Shown: positions 60,941 through 64,000 of the stretch, piece by piece
How the letters are laid out: every line of letters begins with the position of its first letter
Numbering within the stretch: the stretch's first letter is position 1
NCBI RefSeq assembly: GCF_021134715.1
Contig: NC_060026.1
Location: 1,612,001-1,676,000 of the forward strand
From: Daphnia pulex
Lineage: Eukaryota > Arthropoda > Branchiopoda > Diplostraca > Daphniidae
DNA: 64,000 bases
Direction of reading: 5' to 3'
Notes under the pieces: generated by a model
The model's database searches: none
What the model was told of the DNA's origin: nothing
Seen by the model: only the letters and a program-made list of their open reading frames with translations
Made by a program: the position numbers and the translations under genes

Positions 60941-63483
60941 AAGGTTTAAAAATAACGTCAGCGCTCTAGCTCGTCGACAGACGATCGATATAACAAACAA
61001 CAAAAGTCTAAAAGAGCTCGAGGCTCATCTACTCACCAAATTATGATCATCCCGTCGTCACCAAGAAACAACCAACGCACAACAAACAGCTAAAGCTCCA
61101 AACTCCAAACCTGGAAGTGATAATCGGCGTCAGTACTTGATCCTTGAAAACAAAAAAACAAAACAAAATATAACAATCAATTAACGTCAACATGAGCGTC
61201 GCTTAACGCAAGTCTCAACAAATTCCTATTAGAATAGTATGGAATTTCGCTATGACAAGTCTTTTCTCTTTCGGTGAACAGCCAATAGTTGCAATGTAAA
61301 CTCTGTCCTACCTTGAAGCCTGAGAAATACCGCCGGGCGTCTTCTGAAGCTCCTTCCACAGAGAAACTAAAAGTTGACATCAGGTGTGAAAAACGGGAAG
61401 GACGCCCTAGTGAAGACATTCACACTCACAAGCTGCCACTTTTGATTCCTGGTCGCTCTGCCGGCGAATGTTGTGGCCGGCGAGTGTTGTTGCTCAACTC
61501 CATTTGTCCATTACTCCAAGCAACATTCATTCTCAACTGTCCTAATTTTCAAACTAACTATTAGAATAAAATAAACAACAAAAAGAAATGGAAATTAGTA
61601 CTTTGAACCTTGTACAGCCCATTCGATACAGTTTCAAATTTAATGAATCATCTCAGGTCATCTAGGTTTCTTTGATGGAATTAACCTAACTTGAATTTCC
61701 CTATTGTTTGAAATGTTTGAAAACAAACAAATAAAATGTCAATACATTAAGTTTATGAAGAAGGTTAGTTAAGGACGACTTGGTGTACCTGAGGTGTCAT
61801 GCTGATGAGATCCAATTGAATATATAATCGTTGCCAGCCTGAACTATATTAATAAATATGCTGACACATGGATAAAGATATAAATATAATAATTAAACAC
61901 TATATAACATCAATCATTTGAGTTCTAAATACCCTCTTATCCAGTGTAGGAACACATTTTTATCCGGTTGCATTCCATGTATCTAATAAAAGAATTTAAA
62001 CAAATTTAATTTACACTTTTTTTCTCTCTATAAATAACTTGATACGAACCTTTGTGAATAGCAAAATAATAGAAATGTCTCCTGAACTGTTGACATATGT
62101 TAACATAACCGCTTCTACTGCAGATTCGCAAATTAACTCGGCACTTGCACTAAACTAAGAGTCGTCTTTGATCTAATAAAGTTGAGGTTGAATAGTTTGA
62201 ATGATGTTGTTGTTGCAGATGAAACATTTAGCGAATTTCCTACTACCAGCATAATCTATTTGTTTGTCACAGTGTCACTCGGCAAAATGGAAATCAATAA
62301 TAATACGAGAGTTGGACAATGCTTACGAGCTAAGATTAATTGACAAGAGTTTCCTCAAAACGATCAATTTTATGGAAAATAATACTTGACTGTTATCGAC
62401 GTTAGCAAAGACTAGAAAATTTTTTCCAGTTCTTACCGAAATGCCGCGTCACGATTCCACGACACGACTGACGAACGTATGCAACTGCACAAAGTATTAA
62501 TTTGAGGGAGATCACGTTGAGAGTGGACGGACGCAGTCGATTTGCCGGATGTGGTCTGATGTGGTCGTCCGTTCATGAGGGAAGCCTTGTGCCTGCGAAA
62601 TCTTCACGGCATCCACCCGATGTAAAATTGTAGGTCATCTTACGACTGACGGCAAAAGATAGCCAATAAATACGGTTGGTGCATCGTCCGATTCGACTGC
62701 GGTAACTGATCCAGCGGATGCGGGACTTCCAACAGACCGGATAAGAACCTGTTGCCTATTGACTGAGCTAAGTTGAAGTTTTCCACTGCAGTGTTGTTCC
62801 AGTATAACAATTTGACTTGTTTTCTGTCCATCGAGTGTTCCACTTTTTTACAAAAATAGTTTTGATTCTCGTTCCGTTGTTGGCAGCAGCAGGTTGTGCT
62901 TGGGCCTGTGCTTGAGTTGGGGCTGGTCGGGCTTCACCAGGAGCTGGGCAGGTGGGGCGGGCGCAAAATCTTCATCTCAGAGTTCCAGAAGACATTGACC
63001 TGTGTAAGGCAATAAATTTAAATTTTGAGGTCTGGCATACGAGAGATTTTAAGTTTAATAATTTCTGGTGTAGCGGAAGTGACGTCGAGCAATTAGTCGG
63101 TCGGACTAGGAGCAATTAGAATAGTACACCTAGGGAGAGTCCCGAAGCTGAACTCACCATCAAGTTAACAACCTAAAACATGCTTTTCCATCTTCGGTGA
63201 TAAGAATACGCCAGCCCATAAAAATCCCAGTTGTCCTAACTGCTGCGAAATCACCAACTATGTCAACTTGTTTCCGCCAGAAAATGCTAGACGATAAACA
63301 CCTGTTGGTGTTCTTCAGTCGATGGGTTAGGGTAGCACGTAGTACACGCTTTGAGTTCCTTCATGTTCATAGATTTCGGTTTACCACAAGATTCAAAAGT
63401 CTTTCGTGTGCCTTTAAGTCGAGAAATATGAGAAGGTTCTTGAATCTTGAACGACAATATCAATATCGGGCTAAATGCTTTAC
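60941..63483. other. stretch without supported genes
   Basis: A minus-strand segment ending near 61311 with CTTCAAG|GTAGGA resembles the exon end at 1181. A Pro/Gln/Ala-rich minus-strand stretch near 62890-63000 follows a TTACACAG acceptor, but its frames close quickly. Nothing is assignable. Confidence 0.35.
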
Positions 63484-63720
63484 CTCTACTTTTTGATACG
63501 GTTGAACTCGATTGACCCTAAAGACAAATTTGGGTCTGGTTTGAGGAATGGCCTCCAATGCTGAACTTGAAAATGATGGCGGTTGAGGAAGGAGATTTTG
63601 ATTTGGAAAAGGATACCACTGCTTTCCTTCATGATGACTCCACCGGAACCATAAGTCGTCAGCAAGGGCACGACATAATAATGCCGTCTTGGGGACCGTA
63701 GAAAATAAGTTCTGTTGGCT
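63484..63720 (-). other. possible coding exon, unknown product
   Basis: On the minus strand an open stretch from about 63720 reads LWFRWSHHEGKQWYPFPNQN, then a Pro/Gln-rich part and FRVNRVQPYQKVE, up to a GTAAAG donor (exon end 63484). There is no ATG in the frame; an upstream acceptor is not clear. It may be part of a gene reaching beyond the right edge. Confidence 0.22.
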
Positions 63721-64000
63721 TTTGGTGTAGATGGTTATTCAAGCTCTACTTTAAGTTAGGTTTCTTCTTCTTCCTCAACGTTTTTTTACCGTCTGTAGAC
63801 ATCTCTAGCAAAATTCCAGATAGAATTTGCTGTTGCCTAAATTATAAGGAAATATTAGCATCTTTTATGACAAAACTAGGTGTTTAATTTACGCACTTCA
63901 GTTCTTTTGTCAACTATGTTGTGGGAGCGTCCTGCCTCAATATCTTGGCTCAAGTTTGTATTTTGCTTTTGACAAAAGGGATTTTTCAAATTTCGTCGTG

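Noticed and set aside
63197..63496. 99-codon plus-strand frame
   Set aside because: Arg/Phe-rich chance translation opposite more coding-like minus-strand sequence; no family recognised.

Overview
The window looks like nuclear DNA of a cladoceran crustacean, most likely a Daphnia. The signs are short introns (about 55-120 nt) next to long ones, TATA and initiator promoters, many CA/GT, CTG and GA microsatellites, and arthropod-type genes. All gene models were built by hand from splice signals and protein similarity recognised from memory. No search was run, so exon ends are inferences unless the reading frame forces them.

Layout. 1-2.5 kb: one possible spliced transcript of unknown nature. 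2.5-3.6 kb, minus strand: a complete five-exon fax (failed axon connections) gene with a GST-like fold. 3.6-20.9 kb: a long non-coding stretch that holds a decayed copy of mGluR exon 7 (about 7.76-8.23 kb) and one doubtful exon pair. 20.9-36.4 kb, plus strand: a complete 13-exon metabotropic glutamate receptor gene, group II (mGluRA) type, encoding 1059 residues. 38.8 kb: a well-formed TATA promoter with a first exon and splice donor but no identified gene. 40.7-41.0 kb, minus strand: RpL41, a 25-residue ribosomal protein split over tiny exons. 42.07-46.24 kb: a young BEL/Pao-like LTR retrotransposon with apparently identical 287-bp LTRs and a CAAAC target duplication. It carries a gag-like ORF but no pol, and it sits inside a candidate coding exon. 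47.5-48.1 kb: a broken C1q-domain gene. 49.9-50.8 kb, minus strand: a leucine-rich-repeat protein. 51.1-54.8 kb: a tandem cluster of secreted Tyr/Thr/Pro-rich repeat genes. These keep promoters and splice sites, but every reading frame is broken. 55.2-61 kb: MITEs (one piggyBac-like with TTAA ends, and a fold-back family), with non-coding-looking spliced transcripts. 61-64 kb: little that can be supported.

The genes do not form a pathway. fax and mGluR are both expected to act in the nervous system, but nothing in the sequence links them. The most informative observations are the mGluR exon relic 25 kb upstream of its source, the stop-free 99-nt intron in mGluR that would insert 33 residues into the first intracellular loop, the LTR element splitting an exon, and the decaying Tyr-rich gene array with duplicated promoter modules.
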